Assembly: GCF_024296665.1 (NCBI RefSeq)
Contig: NZ_CP100762.1
Coordinates: 2,852,001 to 2,916,000 of the forward strand
Length of the DNA: 64,000 bases
Source of the DNA: Salinilacihabitans rarus
GTDB lineage: Archaea > Halobacteriota > Halobacteria > Halobacteriales > Natrialbaceae
Direction: 5' to 3'
Shown: positions 8,370 to 17,009 of the stretch, one piece after another
Layout of the letters: each line of letters starts with the position of its first letter
Position numbering within the stretch: the stretch's first letter is position 1
Made by a program: the position numbers and the translations under genes
Notes under the pieces: model-generated
What the model was told of the DNA's origin: nothing
The model's database searches: none
What the model saw: only the letters and a program-made list of their open reading frames with translations

Positions 8370-8825
8370 ATGGCTACGATGTACGACGTTCCGGCGGACG
8401 CGCTCATCGACGCGCTCGCCGACGACCTCGCGGAGCGACTCGACGAACCAGACTGGGCCAAGTTCGCCAAGGCCGGCGCCGACCGCGAACTGCCCCCCGA
8501 GCAGGAGGACTTCTGGGCGGTCCGGGCCGCCAGCCTGCTCCGGAAGGTCGCCGACAACGGCCCCGTCGGCGTCGAGCGCCTCGCGACCGAGTACGGCGGC
8601 TCCAAGGGCGGCTCGAACCGCTACCGCGTCGCCCCCGACCGCCGCGCCGACGGCTCGCGCAGCGTGATCCGGACCATCCTCCAGCAACTCGAAGCGGAGG
8701 ACCTCGTCGAGACCGCCGAGGGCGAGGGCCGCCGGATCACCCCCGAGGGACAGAGCCTGCTCGACGAGACCGCCGGCGAGGTCCTCGCGGAACTCGACCG
8801 CCCGGAACTCGAACGCTACGCGTAG
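8370..8825 (+). CDS. rps19e: 30S ribosomal protein S19e
   Basis: An archaeal/eukaryotic ribosomal small-subunit protein needed for late 30S maturation. The 151-residue protein begins MATMYDVPADALI and carries DFWAVRAASLLRK, the G-G-S-K-G-G-S-N-R-Y loop and an R-T-I-L-Q-Q-L-E-x-x-x-L-V winged-helix end, all typical of S19e. The start is chosen from the TATA box about 28 bp upstream (leaderless). In other archaea S19e often lies beside the PDCD5 gene; here that gene is 2.4 kb downstream with three accessory genes between, so the usual cluster appears split. Confidence 0.95.
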   Translation: MATMYDVPADALIDALADDLAERLDEPDWAKFAKAGADRELPPEQEDFWAVRAASLLRKVADNGPVGVERLATEYGGSKGGSNRYRVAPDRRADGSRSVIRTILQQLEAEDLVETAEGEGRRITPEGQSLLDETAGEVLAELDRPELERYA

Positions 8826-8930
8826 AGCTATTCTCGCTCGTTTCGACGGCGATTCGTTCCGCAAGCGACGCGGCGGAACGGACCGGTCCGTAACGCTTGT
8901 ATTCGCCCTACGACCACGTAGTTCAGGAAC

Positions 8931-9503
8931 GTGACTCTCGTAACCCGGCGACGAGCGGACATCGCCGTCGGCGCCCTGATCGCGAGTATTCTGCTGGCTG
9001 GCGCCGTCAGTGCCGTACAACTGTCCCTGATGGACGGTTCGGCGATGGGGCAGATGGAGTCGGCGCCCCTGCTCCACTCCGTCGGGCCCTTTCTCGGCAG
9101 TCTCGTCGTCGCCAGTCTCGTCGGAGGCGTCTACGTCCTCGTCCGCGGGCAACTGATCCCGGACGCGTCGGATCGCGCGACGCAAACGACGGGTGATGCC
9201 GCCGAAGAATCCGCCGAAATCGACGCGACGGAGGGCGCGAACGCGGCCGATCCGTCGCCAGCCGACGCGGCCGCGAAGCCGCGGATTCTGGCGGTGCTCC
9301 CGGACGACGAGCGCCGAATCCTTGAACCCGTCGTCGAGTCGCCCGGCCTGACACAGAGCACGGTCGCCGACCGGTCGGGATTTTCCAGAAGCAAAGTCAG
9401 CCAGACCGTCACCGACCTCGAAGAGCGCGGCTTGCTGTATCGGGAGCCACAGGGGCGGACGTACCGCGTGTATCCCGCCGACGACCTCGACGAGCGCGCG
9501 TGA
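8931..9503 (+). CDS. Membrane-anchored winged-helix transcriptional regulator (DUF7343-like)
   Basis: A 190-residue protein with a GTG start at 8931. Two membrane segments (about 10-27 and 45-66) are followed by an acidic Ala/Glu-rich linker (75-115) and a C-terminal winged helix. That helix shows L-P-D-D-E-R-R-I-L-E-P-V-V, then Q-S-T-V-A-D-R-S-G-F-S-R-S-K-V-S, an L-E-E-R-G-L turn and Y-R-E-P-Q-G-R-T-Y. This domain order is common in haloarchaea: a DNA-binding head tethered to the membrane, with no receiver or sensor. The GTG start is needed to include the first membrane helix. Target genes unknown. Confidence 0.75.
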   Translation: MTLVTRRRADIAVGALIASILLAGAVSAVQLSLMDGSAMGQMESAPLLHSVGPFLGSLVVASLVGGVYVLVRGQLIPDASDRATQTTGDAAEESAEIDATEGANAADPSPADAAAKPRILAVLPDDERRILEPVVESPGLTQSTVADRSGFSRSKVSQTVTDLEERGLLYREPQGRTYRVYPADDLDERA

Positions 9504-9726
9504 ACCGCCGAATTCGCTTCGGACAAACGGTTACGGGAGAAATAAACGTTTAGGACGTCGTAGAACGCGTCTCGAACGGTCTCCTCGATGAATTCACGCC
9601 CTCCTTCATAACAGTCTCCCGTCCGTAGTGGCTCCCGTGGTGAACACCGATGCGATCAAACGCGACGATACGGCGGACGATTCGGCCGCCAGCAAGCACC
9701 CGGCGAGTCGGACGGGGGGAGCGACG

Positions 9727-10065
9727 ATGACGAACGGCCGGTCCGCCCTCCGGACGTCGGTGCTCGTGCTCGCGGCCGTCGTGGCCATCCCGGTACTCGC
9801 GATGGCCCTCGGAGTGTCGACCATGGCGATCGGAGGCTGGGGTCACATGGCGGCCGGGACCGGCGCCTGGGGCGGAGCGATACCGGCGGTGCTCCCGCTT
9901 CTCGTGCTCGTCGGTCTCGGCTACGTCCTGTACGCCGGCCTGAACGAGGGGGACAGTCGGCGGACGGACGGCGCGCTCGAAGAACTCGAGGTCGCGTACG
10001 CTCGCGGGGAGTTGTCCGACGAGGAGTTCGAGCGTCGACGAGAACGACTGCGCGAGGGCGAGTAG
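9727..10065 (+). CDS. SHOCT-domain small membrane protein
   Basis: A 112-residue protein with two hydrophobic segments (about 8-28 and 46-64). It ends in a SHOCT helix pair: L-E-E-L-E-V-A-Y-A-R-G-E-L-S-D-E-E-F-E-R-R-R-E-R-L. SHOCT is a short oligomerisation domain found at protein ends. I chose the ATG at 9727, preceded by the purine run GGGGGGAG at 5 nt spacing. GTG starts at 9628 and 9640 would add about 30 residues of polar sequence without domain features. Function unknown; many haloarchaeal genomes carry several such proteins. Confidence 0.75.
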   Translation: MTNGRSALRTSVLVLAAVVAIPVLAMALGVSTMAIGGWGHMAAGTGAWGGAIPAVLPLLVLVGLGYVLYAGLNEGDSRRTDGALEELEVAYARGELSDEEFERRRERLREGE

Positions 10066-10237
10066 CGCGCTTCGGCACGGGCGCCCATCCAATTCTGTGT
10101 GATGCGGTGAAAATTGCGTGACGTCAGCGGAATCTGGCGATATACGGAGCGCGCACTGTTCGACGTGCGCTACTACGTGGCACTCCTATCACACCATCAC
10201 CATAACTGCTTATGGAGCGAGGAGATGTCTCCCCTCT

Positions 10238-10957
10238 ATGGCCGATTCGGGTAACGACGAGTTCGACCCAACGGCACCGGACCAACGGGAGATCGGCCGC
10301 GAAATGGTCGACGACAGTACGGGACTCGGTCCGGTGATGGCCCACGCCTATCGCGGAGAGATAGACCGAGTGGGGACGTGGCGCCAGCGCCTCGACGAGA
10401 CGACGACGTGGGCGGTGACGCTGATGGCAGCAATCCTGACGTGGGCGTTTTCGAGTACCGATAACCCACACTATATCTTGCTGATCGGGATCGTCGTCGT
10501 CACCGTCTTCCTGGGCATCGAAGCACGGCGGTACCGGGACTACGATGTCTTTCGCTCTCGTGCTCGAGTCATCCAAGAGAACCTGTTCGCAAACGCTCTC
10601 GATCCGTCCCAGGGCACTGAAAGTCACGACTGGCGAGCGGAACTGAGCAGGGACTATCGCAGGCCGACGCTGAAAGTCTCGTTCTACGAAGCACTCACGA
10701 ACCGGCTCCGACGTGTGTACCTCGCTCTGCTCGGTGTCCTGCTGGTCGCGTGGGTCTTCAGGATTACAGCGTTCGCGCCGCGCCAGGACTGGCTGACAAC
10801 CGCTGGAATCGTCCGTATCCCCGGGATCGTTGTGGTCGCCGTTGTAGGTGTGTTCTACGTCGTACTGCTGGGTGTCACCTTCTGGCCCCGCGAGCGCCAT
10901 GCCAAGGGTGAATTCCGTGAAGGGGACCCGGACGACTGGAAAGAGACGGACCGATAA
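10238..10957 (+). CDS. DUF2270 membrane protein
   Basis: A 239-residue protein matching the DUF2270 family. The soluble N-terminus contains [14 protein letters not shown] and [11 protein letters not shown], then two close membrane helices (about 65-95). The arm has [16 protein letters not shown], and two more helices near 155-215. The start at 10238 has a TATA-like CTTATGG about 27 bp upstream, so the longer GTG-start frame is unlikely. No biochemical role is known to me. GC content is a little lower than in the flanking core genes. Confidence 0.8.
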   Translation: MADSGNDEFDPTAPDQREIGREMVDDSTGLGPVMAHAYRGEIDRVGTWRQRLDETTTWAVTLMAAILTWAFSSTDNPHYILLIGIVVVTVFLGIEARRYRDYDVFRSRARVIQENLFANALDPSQGTESHDWRAELSRDYRRPTLKVSFYEALTNRLRRVYLALLGVLLVAWVFRITAFAPRQDWLTTAGIVRIPGIVVVAVVGVFYVVLLGVTFWPRERHAKGEFREGDPDDWKETDR

Positions 10958-11219
10958 CTCTGTTCTCCGCACTGACCGCGGCGGTCACGGCAGTTCGAGG
11001 TGGATAACCCGACCCTCGGGATCGGAGAGGAAGCCGCGCCGCCGAGTGAAATGCGATTCCGTTCTTCCGCGTACCGAAGACGCGCTACCGGGGCAGGTGA
11101 GATGCCCGCGTCTCGCGGCTCCGGCGAGCGAGTTCGCCGGACGGCGTCGTCGGTTCGCACGGCCGAACCGAAAACGGCGCTCCGTAATCATTTTCCCCTG
11201 CGCCGGACAACACGGATGC

Positions 11220-11573
11220 ATGAGCGGCACACCGGACGACGACGATCTCGAGGAGCTCCGGCGCAAGAAGATGGAAGAGCTTCAGGAACGCGCCGAGACT
11301 CAGGGGGCCGACGAGGAGGCCCGCGAGGCCGCCCAGCAGCAGGCCGAAGCCCAGAAGCAGGCGCTGTTGCGCCAGTACCTCACCGACGAGGCCCGCAAGC
11401 GGCTCAACACGGTCAAGATGAGCAAGCCCGGTTTCGGCGAGCAGGTCGAACAGCAGGTCGTCGCGCTCGCGCGCAGCGGCCGCATCCGGGACAAGATCGA
11501 CGACGAGAAGATGAAACAGCTGCTAAAGGAGCTACAGCCCGAGAAGAAACGCTTCGACATCCGGCGGCGCTGA
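11220..11573 (+). CDS. DNA-binding protein of the PDCD5 (TFAR19) family
   Basis: A 117-residue basic/acidic helical protein: [14 protein letters not shown] near the start, an [13 protein letters not shown] helix, then [14 protein letters not shown] and an [15 protein letters not shown] tail. These are the hallmarks of the archaeal PDCD5 homologue, described as a small three-helix DNA-binding protein of unclear function. ATG at 11220. Its stop overlaps the start of the next gene (TGATG), showing translational coupling with the PP-loop protein. Confidence 0.92.
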   Translation: MSGTPDDDDLEELRRKKMEELQERAETQGADEEAREAAQQQAEAQKQALLRQYLTDEARKRLNTVKMSKPGFGEQVEQQVVALARSGRIRDKIDDEKMKQLLKELQPEKKRFDIRRR

Positions 11574-12169
11574 TGCGGCTCGGGCTGCTCTACAGCGGCG
11601 GCAAGGACTCGACGCTCGCGGCGCTGCTCCTCGACGAGTTCTACGACGTCACGCTGACGACGGCACACTTTGGCGTCACCGACGACTGGGAGCACGCCCG
11701 CGCGACCGCCGAGGCCGCCGGCTTCGCGTTCGAGCGTCTGCAACTCGACCCGGGCGTCGCGAACGAGGCCGTCGAGCGCATCCGCGAGGACGGCTTCCCG
11801 CGAAACGGCATCCAGCACGTCCACCAGCACGCCCTGGAGCGGGTCGCAGAGGAGGGTTACGACGCGGTCGCCGACGGCACCCGCCGGGACGACCGCGTCC
11901 CGACGGTCTCGCGGGCGCAGGCCCAGAGTCTCGAGGACCGACACGACCTCGACTACATCGCCCCGCTGTCGGGGTTCGGCCGGCGCGCGGTCGACCGGCT
12001 GGTCGAGGAGACCCTCGACGTGACCGTCGGCCCGAGCGAGGAGATCGCCCGCGCCGACTACGAGGCCGAACTGCGGGCGATCATCGCCGAGGAGGACGGC
12101 GAGGAGGCGGTCGCCGACCTCTTCCCCGACCACGAACAGACGCGCGTCAACCGGATCCACGAGGGCTGA
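11573..12169 (+). CDS. PP-loop ATP-pyrophosphatase-like protein (haloarchaeal DUF7411 type)
   Basis: A 198-residue protein starting [26 protein letters not shown] (residues 8-14) is the PP-loop that binds ATP in N-type ATP pyrophosphatases such as Dph6, ThiI and asparagine synthetase. Other features are T-A-H-F-G-V-T-D-D and D-G-T-R-R-D-D-R-V-P-T. The substrate is not evident: it is shorter than diphthine-ammonia ligase and lacks that family's second domain. Start and stop overlap the PDCD5 gene, so they form an operon; a link to tRNA or translation-factor modification is plausible but inferred. Confidence 0.75.
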   Translation: MRLGLLYSGGKDSTLAALLLDEFYDVTLTTAHFGVTDDWEHARATAEAAGFAFERLQLDPGVANEAVERIREDGFPRNGIQHVHQHALERVAEEGYDAVADGTRRDDRVPTVSRAQAQSLEDRHDLDYIAPLSGFGRRAVDRLVEETLDVTVGPSEEIARADYEAELRAIIAEEDGEEAVADLFPDHEQTRVNRIHEG

Positions 12170-12237
12170 CGCCCGGGAGCGGCGGCCGGCGGGCGAATCG
12201 CGGGGTTCATGTCGCCCCGACGGAGTCCCGTAACTAG

Positions 12238-13113
12238 ATGGACCCCGGACTCGGCTACTCGGTTCTCGCGGCGGTCGTCTGGGGGGTGTACCTGTTCGGG
12301 CTCAAGCAGTACTTCGAGGGGTATCCGGCGACGACCCTGTCGGTCTGCATCAACGCCTTCGCGATCGCCTTCTACCTCCCGGTGACGCTGCGGGCGCTCT
12401 CGGACGGTGCGGCGGCCTCGCTCTCGGATGCGGGGGCGACCCACGTCGGCGTCGTCGCGCTGACCGTCTGCGCGACGGCGGCGGCGTTCGTGCTCTTCCT
12501 GTACGCGATCGCCGACGGCGACGTCTCCTACGTCGCGCCGATCAACAAGGTCGTGCCGGCGTTCGTGTTGCCGATCGAGGTGCTCGTCCTCGGCCAACTG
12601 CTCGCGCCGCTGCAGGTGGTCGGCGTCCTCGTGGCGACGCTGGCGATCTACGTGGCGAACTACCGCGCCGGCGGCCTCCTCGACCCGTTCCGCCGGGCCG
12701 CCCGCTCGCGGCCCGCCCAACTCGCGTTGCTGTCGGCGGCGCTGTTTGCCGTCAGCGACGTCGGCAAGCGCGTGGCGCTGCAGGAACTGGCGATTCCCAC
12801 GGCGCTGTGGGTACCGCTGTTGCTCGCGGGGGTGCTCGTCGTCTTGCTCCCGTCGGCCGTCCGCGAGCGCCCCGACGACCTGCGTGGCGACCTCCCGAAG
12901 TTCGCCGCCGCGGGCGCGGTCGTCGCGCTCGGCGAGCACACCACCACGGTCGCGTTCTCGCTGGTGCCCGCCAGCGTCGCCTCGCCGATCATCAACACGC
13001 AGGCGATCGTCGCGGTGTTGCTCGGGGGCGTGTTGCTGGGCGAGGAGCACTTTCGCGTCCGGATCGTCGCGGCGGTGCTGGCGGTCGCGGGCGTGACGCT
13101 CATCGCGCTGTGA
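12238..13113 (+). CDS. EamA/DMT-family transporter
   Basis: A 291-residue membrane protein with ten predicted hydrophobic helices arranged as two five-helix EamA repeats: YSVLAAVVWGVYLFGLK at the start of the first and a matching block from about residue 160 starting LALLSAALFAVSDVGKR. Each repeat ends in the P-x-x-x-P-I/V-I-x-x-x-x-A-V-V-x-x-L type segment (SPIINTQAIVAVLLGGV near 250). Such proteins export or import small metabolites; the substrate cannot be told. ATG at 12238, about 57 bp before hisS on the same strand. Confidence 0.85.
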   Translation: MDPGLGYSVLAAVVWGVYLFGLKQYFEGYPATTLSVCINAFAIAFYLPVTLRALSDGAAASLSDAGATHVGVVALTVCATAAAFVLFLYAIADGDVSYVAPINKVVPAFVLPIEVLVLGQLLAPLQVVGVLVATLAIYVANYRAGGLLDPFRRAARSRPAQLALLSAALFAVSDVGKRVALQELAIPTALWVPLLLAGVLVVLLPSAVRERPDDLRGDLPKFAAAGAVVALGEHTTTVAFSLVPASVASPIINTQAIVAVLLGGVLLGEEHFRVRIVAAVLAVAGVTLIAL

Positions 13114-13169
13114 TCGCCGTCGAGACGCGAAAGACAGGTTTCAAGCGTCCGCTCCGCTAACCCGCTCGC

Positions 13170-14480
13170 ATGTACGAGGGCATCAAGGGGTTTCGAGACT
13201 TCTACCCCGAGGAGATGCGGGCCTACCGCGAGACGATCGACGAGATCGAGGCGACGGCCCGCCGGTACGGCTTCCGCGAGATCGGAACGCCGGCGATGGA
13301 ACGCGCGCAGATGTATGTCGACAAGAGCGGCGAGGAGATCGTCGAGGAACTCTATAGCTTCGAGGACCAGGGAGGACGGCACGTCGCGCTCACCCCCGAG
13401 TTGACGCCGACCGTCGCGCGGATGGTCGTCGCGAAACAGCAGGAACTGTCGAAGCCGATCAAGTGGTACTCGACGCGGCCGTTCTGGCGCTACGAGGAGC
13501 CTCAGCAGGGTCGGTTCCGCGAGTTCTACCAGACCAACGTCGATATCTTCGGGTCGAGCGACCCGTCCGCCGACGCCGAGATTCTGGCGGTCGCCGGCGA
13601 CACGCTCACGAACCTCGGTCTGGAGCGCGAGGACTTCGAGTTCCGCGTCTCCCACCGCGACATCCTCGGCGGCCTGCTGGAGACCTTCGAGGGCGAGGTC
13701 GACACCCGCGAGGCGATCCGCGCGGTCGACAAGAGCGCGAAAGTCGAGCGCGCGGAGTACTACGACCTGCTGGCCGAGGCCGGCCTCTCGTACGATCAGG
13801 CCGAGCAGTTCGACGACCTGCTCGCCGTCGGCGAGGGGAACCTGGACGAACTGGTCGAGTTCGCCGGCACCGACCGCATCGAGGCGGCGGTGACGAACCT
13901 GCAGGAGGTGCTGTCGGCGGCCGAGGACTTCGGCGTCCGCCAGCACTGTACGCTCTCGCTGGAGACCGCGCGGGGGCTCGACTACTACACGGGCGTCGTC
14001 TTCGAGTGCTTCGACTCCGCGGGCGAGGTCTCGCGTGCGGTCTTCGGCGGCGGCCGCTACGACGACCTGATCGAGAGCTTCGGCGGCCAGCCGACGCCCG
14101 CGGTCGGCTTCGCGCCGGGCGTGATGAACTCGACGTTGCCGCTGTTGCTCCAGCGCGCCGGCGTCTGGCCCGAGGAGGCGCTGCGGACCGACTACTACGT
14201 CCTGCGGGTCGGCGACACCCGGCCGGTCGCCGCCCGGATCGCCCGCGACCTGCGCGAGCGGGGCCACGTCGTCGAAACCGACGTCGCCGGCCGGTCGTTC
14301 GGCGCACAGATGAACTACGCCGACTCGATCAACGCCGAGACGGTCGTCATCGTCGGCGAGCGCGACCTCGAAAACGACGAGGTGACGGTCAAGGACATGG
14401 AGTCGGGCGATCAGGTGCAGGTGCCCGTCGACGAGTTCCCCGGGGACCGCACGCGGCCGACGTACGACGACTTCGCCTGA
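13170..14480 (+). CDS. hisS: Histidyl-tRNA synthetase
   Basis: Class II aminoacyl-tRNA synthetase charging tRNA-His. The 436-residue protein has G-x-x-D-F-Y-P-E-E at the N-terminus and motif 2 as W-Y-S-T-R-P-F-W-R-Y-E-E-P-Q-Q-G-R-F-R-E-F. It also has the histidine-A signature RGLDYYTGVVFE and the FGGGRYDDL histidine-B loop, with motif 3 VGFAPGV. The C-terminal anticodon-binding domain (about 325-436) has the usual Y-Y-V-L-R-V-G-D-T...A-R-I-A-R-D-L-R pattern. ATG at 13170. All expected catalytic motifs are intact. Confidence 0.96.
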   Translation: MYEGIKGFRDFYPEEMRAYRETIDEIEATARRYGFREIGTPAMERAQMYVDKSGEEIVEELYSFEDQGGRHVALTPELTPTVARMVVAKQQELSKPIKWYSTRPFWRYEEPQQGRFREFYQTNVDIFGSSDPSADAEILAVAGDTLTNLGLEREDFEFRVSHRDILGGLLETFEGEVDTREAIRAVDKSAKVERAEYYDLLAEAGLSYDQAEQFDDLLAVGEGNLDELVEFAGTDRIEAAVTNLQEVLSAAEDFGVRQHCTLSLETARGLDYYTGVVFECFDSAGEVSRAVFGGGRYDDLIESFGGQPTPAVGFAPGVMNSTLPLLLQRAGVWPEEALRTDYYVLRVGDTRPVAARIARDLRERGHVVETDVAGRSFGAQMNYADSINAETVVIVGERDLENDEVTVKDMESGDQVQVPVDEFPGDRTRPTYDDFA

Positions 14481-14490
14481 CGGCGGCCGC

Positions 14491-14694
14491 TCACCCGTCT
14501 TCGAGCAGGCCGACGATCGATCGGGTCCGGGGCCGGACCCGTCGCGGCGCGTCGCGACCGGCGCCCGTCCGTTCGATCGGCGCGTGACCGGTCTCGACGT
14601 GGTGTTCGATCATCGCGCGGTCGAGGTCGGTCCCGGTCCCGTCCTCGCCCGCTCGCGCCTCCCAGCCACACTCGCGGCAGTACGCTCGGCTCAC
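14491..14694 (-). CDS. Small putative zinc-finger protein
   Basis: A 67-residue protein starting at GTG 14694 with the pattern YCRECGW (Cys-x2-Cys) and, 20 residues on, A-M-I-E-H-H-V-E-T-G-H, giving a likely C2H2-type zinc site. A basic C-terminal tail follows. Haloarchaea encode many such zinc micro-proteins; I do not recognise a named family. It is convergent with hisS, whose stop lies 10 bp away. Function unknown; could bind RNA or DNA. Confidence 0.55.
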   Translation of the reverse strand: MSRAYCRECGWEARAGEDGTGTDLDRAMIEHHVETGHAPIERTGAGRDAPRRVRPRTRSIVGLLEDG

Positions 14695-14807
14695 GGTGGG
14701 ACGTTTCGAGGCCGGCCCCTTAGCCGGTCGGCTCGATCTGGACAGCGTTGACGGTCGGCGCCGGCGCTGGGCGTAGCGTTAACTGCCGGGGTGGTGTACG
14801 TCGTCCG

Positions 14808-16247
14808 ATGGCCGACAGCCGCCCCAACGTCCTGTTCGTTCTCACCGATCAGGAGCGCTACGACTACACGGCCCCCGACGGGCCGCCGGTCGAGACGCCG
14901 GCGTTCGACCGCCTCTCGCGGGCGGGGATGCGCTTCGAGCGGGCGGTCACGCCGATCGGCATCTGCACGAGCGCCCGCGCCTCCCTGCTGACCGGGCTGT
15001 GGCCCCACGCCCACGGGATGCTCAACAACGCCCACGAGGCGGACGCGATCCGGGCGAACCTCTCGACTGCCCTGCCGACGTTCTCCGGGCGACTCGCCGC
15101 GGCGGGCTACGACACCACCTACACCGGCAAGTGGCACGTCGGCCGCGACCAGACCCCCGAGACGTTCGGCTTCGAGTACCTCGGCGGCAGCGACAGACAC
15201 CACGACGACATCGACGAGGCGTTCCGGGAGTACCGCCGCCAGCGGGGGACGCCGGTCGAGGAGACCGACCTCGACGACGAGATATACACCCACGGCGGCC
15301 CCGACGAGGGCGTGCTCGCCGCGGCGACGACGCCGGTCGACGTCGAGGACACCCGGGCGTACTTCCTCGCCGAGATGACCCTCGACGCGCTCGACGCGTA
15401 CGCCGACGGCGACCGGGAGGGACCGTTCTTCCACCGGACGGACTTCTACGGCCCCCACCACCCCTACGTCGTCCCCGAGCCGTACGCCTCGATGTACGAC
15501 CCCGACGAGATCGATCCCCCGGAGAGCTACGCCGAGACGTTCGACGGCAAGCCCGCGGTCCACGAGCAGTTCCTGCGTTACCGCGGCGTCGACGGCTTCG
15601 ACTGGGAGACGTGGGCCGAGGTGATCGCGAAGTACCGGGGGTTCGTCTCGCTCATCGACGACCAGTTCGGCCGCGTCCTCTCGGGGCTCGACGACCGCGG
15701 ACTCGCCGAGGAGACGGTCGTCGTCCACGCCGCCGACCACGGCGACTTCGTCGGGGGCCACCGCCAGTTCAACAAAGGTCCGCTGGCGTACGACGACACC
15801 TACCGGATCCCGCTGCAGGTGCGCTGGCCCGGCGAGGTCGACCCCGGGTCGACCTGCGAGGCGCCGGTCCACCTGCACGACCTCGCGCCGACGTTCCTCG
15901 AGATCGGCGGGGTGTCGGTCCCCGACTCGTTCCAGTCGCAGAGCCTCGTGGCGCTCCTCCGGGGCGAGGCCGCCGACCGCCGGGACTCGACGTTCTCCGA
16001 GTACCACGGCGACGAGTTCGGCCTCTACACCCAGCGGACGGTCCGCACTCGCGAGCACAAGTACGTCTACAACGGCCCCGACCGCGACGAACTGTACGAC
16101 CTCGCGGCCGACCCCGCCGAGTTGCGGAACCTGATCGACCACCCCGACTACGCCGACGTCCGCCGCGAGATGCGCGAGCGACTCGTCGCGTGGTTAGACG
16201 AGACGGCGGACCCGAACCGGACGTGGGTGTCGAAGGCGCTCGGCTGA
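14808..16247 (+). CDS. Sulfatase-family hydrolase
   Basis: A 479-residue alkaline-phosphatase-superfamily enzyme. It begins R-P-N-V-L-F-V-L-T-D-Q, placing the first metal-binding Asp. The nucleophile block is CTSARASLLTG at about residue 54, where Cys would be converted to formylglycine; the third position is Ser rather than the usual Pro or Ala. Later come G-K-W-H-V-G, F-H-R-T-D-F-Y-G-P-H-H-P-Y and H-A-A-D-H-G-D-F, which supply the remaining metal and sulfate contacts. No signal peptide is seen, so it is probably cytoplasmic. ATG at 14808; the GTG 60 bp upstream adds nothing recognisable. Substrate unknown; choline-sulfatase- or phosphonate-hydrolase-like in length. Confidence 0.85.
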   Translation: MADSRPNVLFVLTDQERYDYTAPDGPPVETPAFDRLSRAGMRFERAVTPIGICTSARASLLTGLWPHAHGMLNNAHEADAIRANLSTALPTFSGRLAAAGYDTTYTGKWHVGRDQTPETFGFEYLGGSDRHHDDIDEAFREYRRQRGTPVEETDLDDEIYTHGGPDEGVLAAATTPVDVEDTRAYFLAEMTLDALDAYADGDREGPFFHRTDFYGPHHPYVVPEPYASMYDPDEIDPPESYAETFDGKPAVHEQFLRYRGVDGFDWETWAEVIAKYRGFVSLIDDQFGRVLSGLDDRGLAEETVVVHAADHGDFVGGHRQFNKGPLAYDDTYRIPLQVRWPGEVDPGSTCEAPVHLHDLAPTFLEIGGVSVPDSFQSQSLVALLRGEAADRRDSTFSEYHGDEFGLYTQRTVRTREHKYVYNGPDRDELYDLAADPAELRNLIDHPDYADVRREMRERLVAWLDETADPNRTWVSKALG

Positions 16248-16293
16248 GGTCGCCGCGCTCGGCGACTCGAACCGACCTCGAACACCGCGTCGG

Positions 16294-16785
16294 CTACGGC
16301 GTTTGCATCCCCCGGTGGCTCAGGACGACCCCGATCACGAACGCGCCCGCCGCGAGGTAGATCGGCCCGAGGTGGGTCACCCAGTCGTGTTCGAACCCCC
16401 CGACCCAGTGCATCGGCAGGGCGATGGCCAGCCCGACGACCGCGGCGACGGTCGCGGTGGCCCACGCCCACCGCTGGCGCCGACGGACCCCGTACCACGA
16501 GAGCGCGGCGACCGCGATTCCCGTGGAGATGATGAACGCCGCCGTGGCGACGTGCAGGTGCCCGATGTAGAACGCGACTGTCGGATCCAGATCCGCCCGG
16601 GCCGCCCCGTCGAGGCTCGCGACCCCGAGTTCGAAGCCGCTCCCCGCGAAGTTCATCGCGAGGAAGACGATCCCGTAGCCGACGAAGCCGACGCCGGCGA
16701 GCGCCATCAGCACCGATCCGGTTCGAAGCTCCGCGTTGCGTTCGACCTGTCCTACCCGATCCGCGACCCCTTTCGTGACTCCCAT
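16294..16785 (-). CDS. Four-helix membrane protein of unknown function
   Basis: A 163-residue protein with four hydrophobic helices (about 24-45, 72-96, 104-124 and 136-156) and short loops. The second loop has F-Y-I-G-H-L-H-V-A-T-A and the third L-P-M-H-W-V-G-G-F-E-H-D-W, so several His residues sit at the membrane face. That could suit haem or metal binding, which is inference only. ATG at 16785. About 65 bp further upstream lies the first copy of an 80-bp repeat shared with the DUF1059 gene at 17901-18074, suggesting common control. Confidence 0.6.
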   Translation of the reverse strand: MGVTKGVADRVGQVERNAELRTGSVLMALAGVGFVGYGIVFLAMNFAGSGFELGVASLDGAARADLDPTVAFYIGHLHVATAAFIISTGIAVAALSWYGVRRRQRWAWATATVAAVVGLAIALPMHWVGGFEHDWVTHLGPIYLAAGAFVIGVVLSHRGMQTP

Positions 16786-16850
16786 GATATTCCCCGCCGG
16801 AGGCGACGCGCTCCACGTCCGTCCGCCACGCGGTGGCCGCCGGCCCCGGC

Positions 16851-16930
16851 GGGAGACGCTACGGGGACCCGGGTTAGGTAGCTATCCGGTGCCGGTTCGG
16901 CAGCCGCTGCCGTTCGGGCGGCCGGTGAAC
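16851..16930 (-). repeat. 80-bp imperfect direct repeat, copy A (upstream of the 16294-16785 gene)
   Basis: Aligns without gaps to 18092-18171 with 61 of 80 bases identical. The best-conserved parts are GACGCTACG, TAGGTAG.TATCCG and GCCGGT.CGGCAG. On the minus strand the centre reads CGGATAGCTACCTA, a promoter-like AT step about 105 bp before the ATG at 16785. It occurs between the regulator gene (17010-17834) and the membrane-protein gene. Confidence 0.7.
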
Positions 16931-17009
16931 GGCGAGCACCGGCCGCCGCCCGGTCGCCGTGCCCGTGCGAGTCGTCCCCGTCCCGCGACGCCGCGTCCCG
17001 CCGACCACG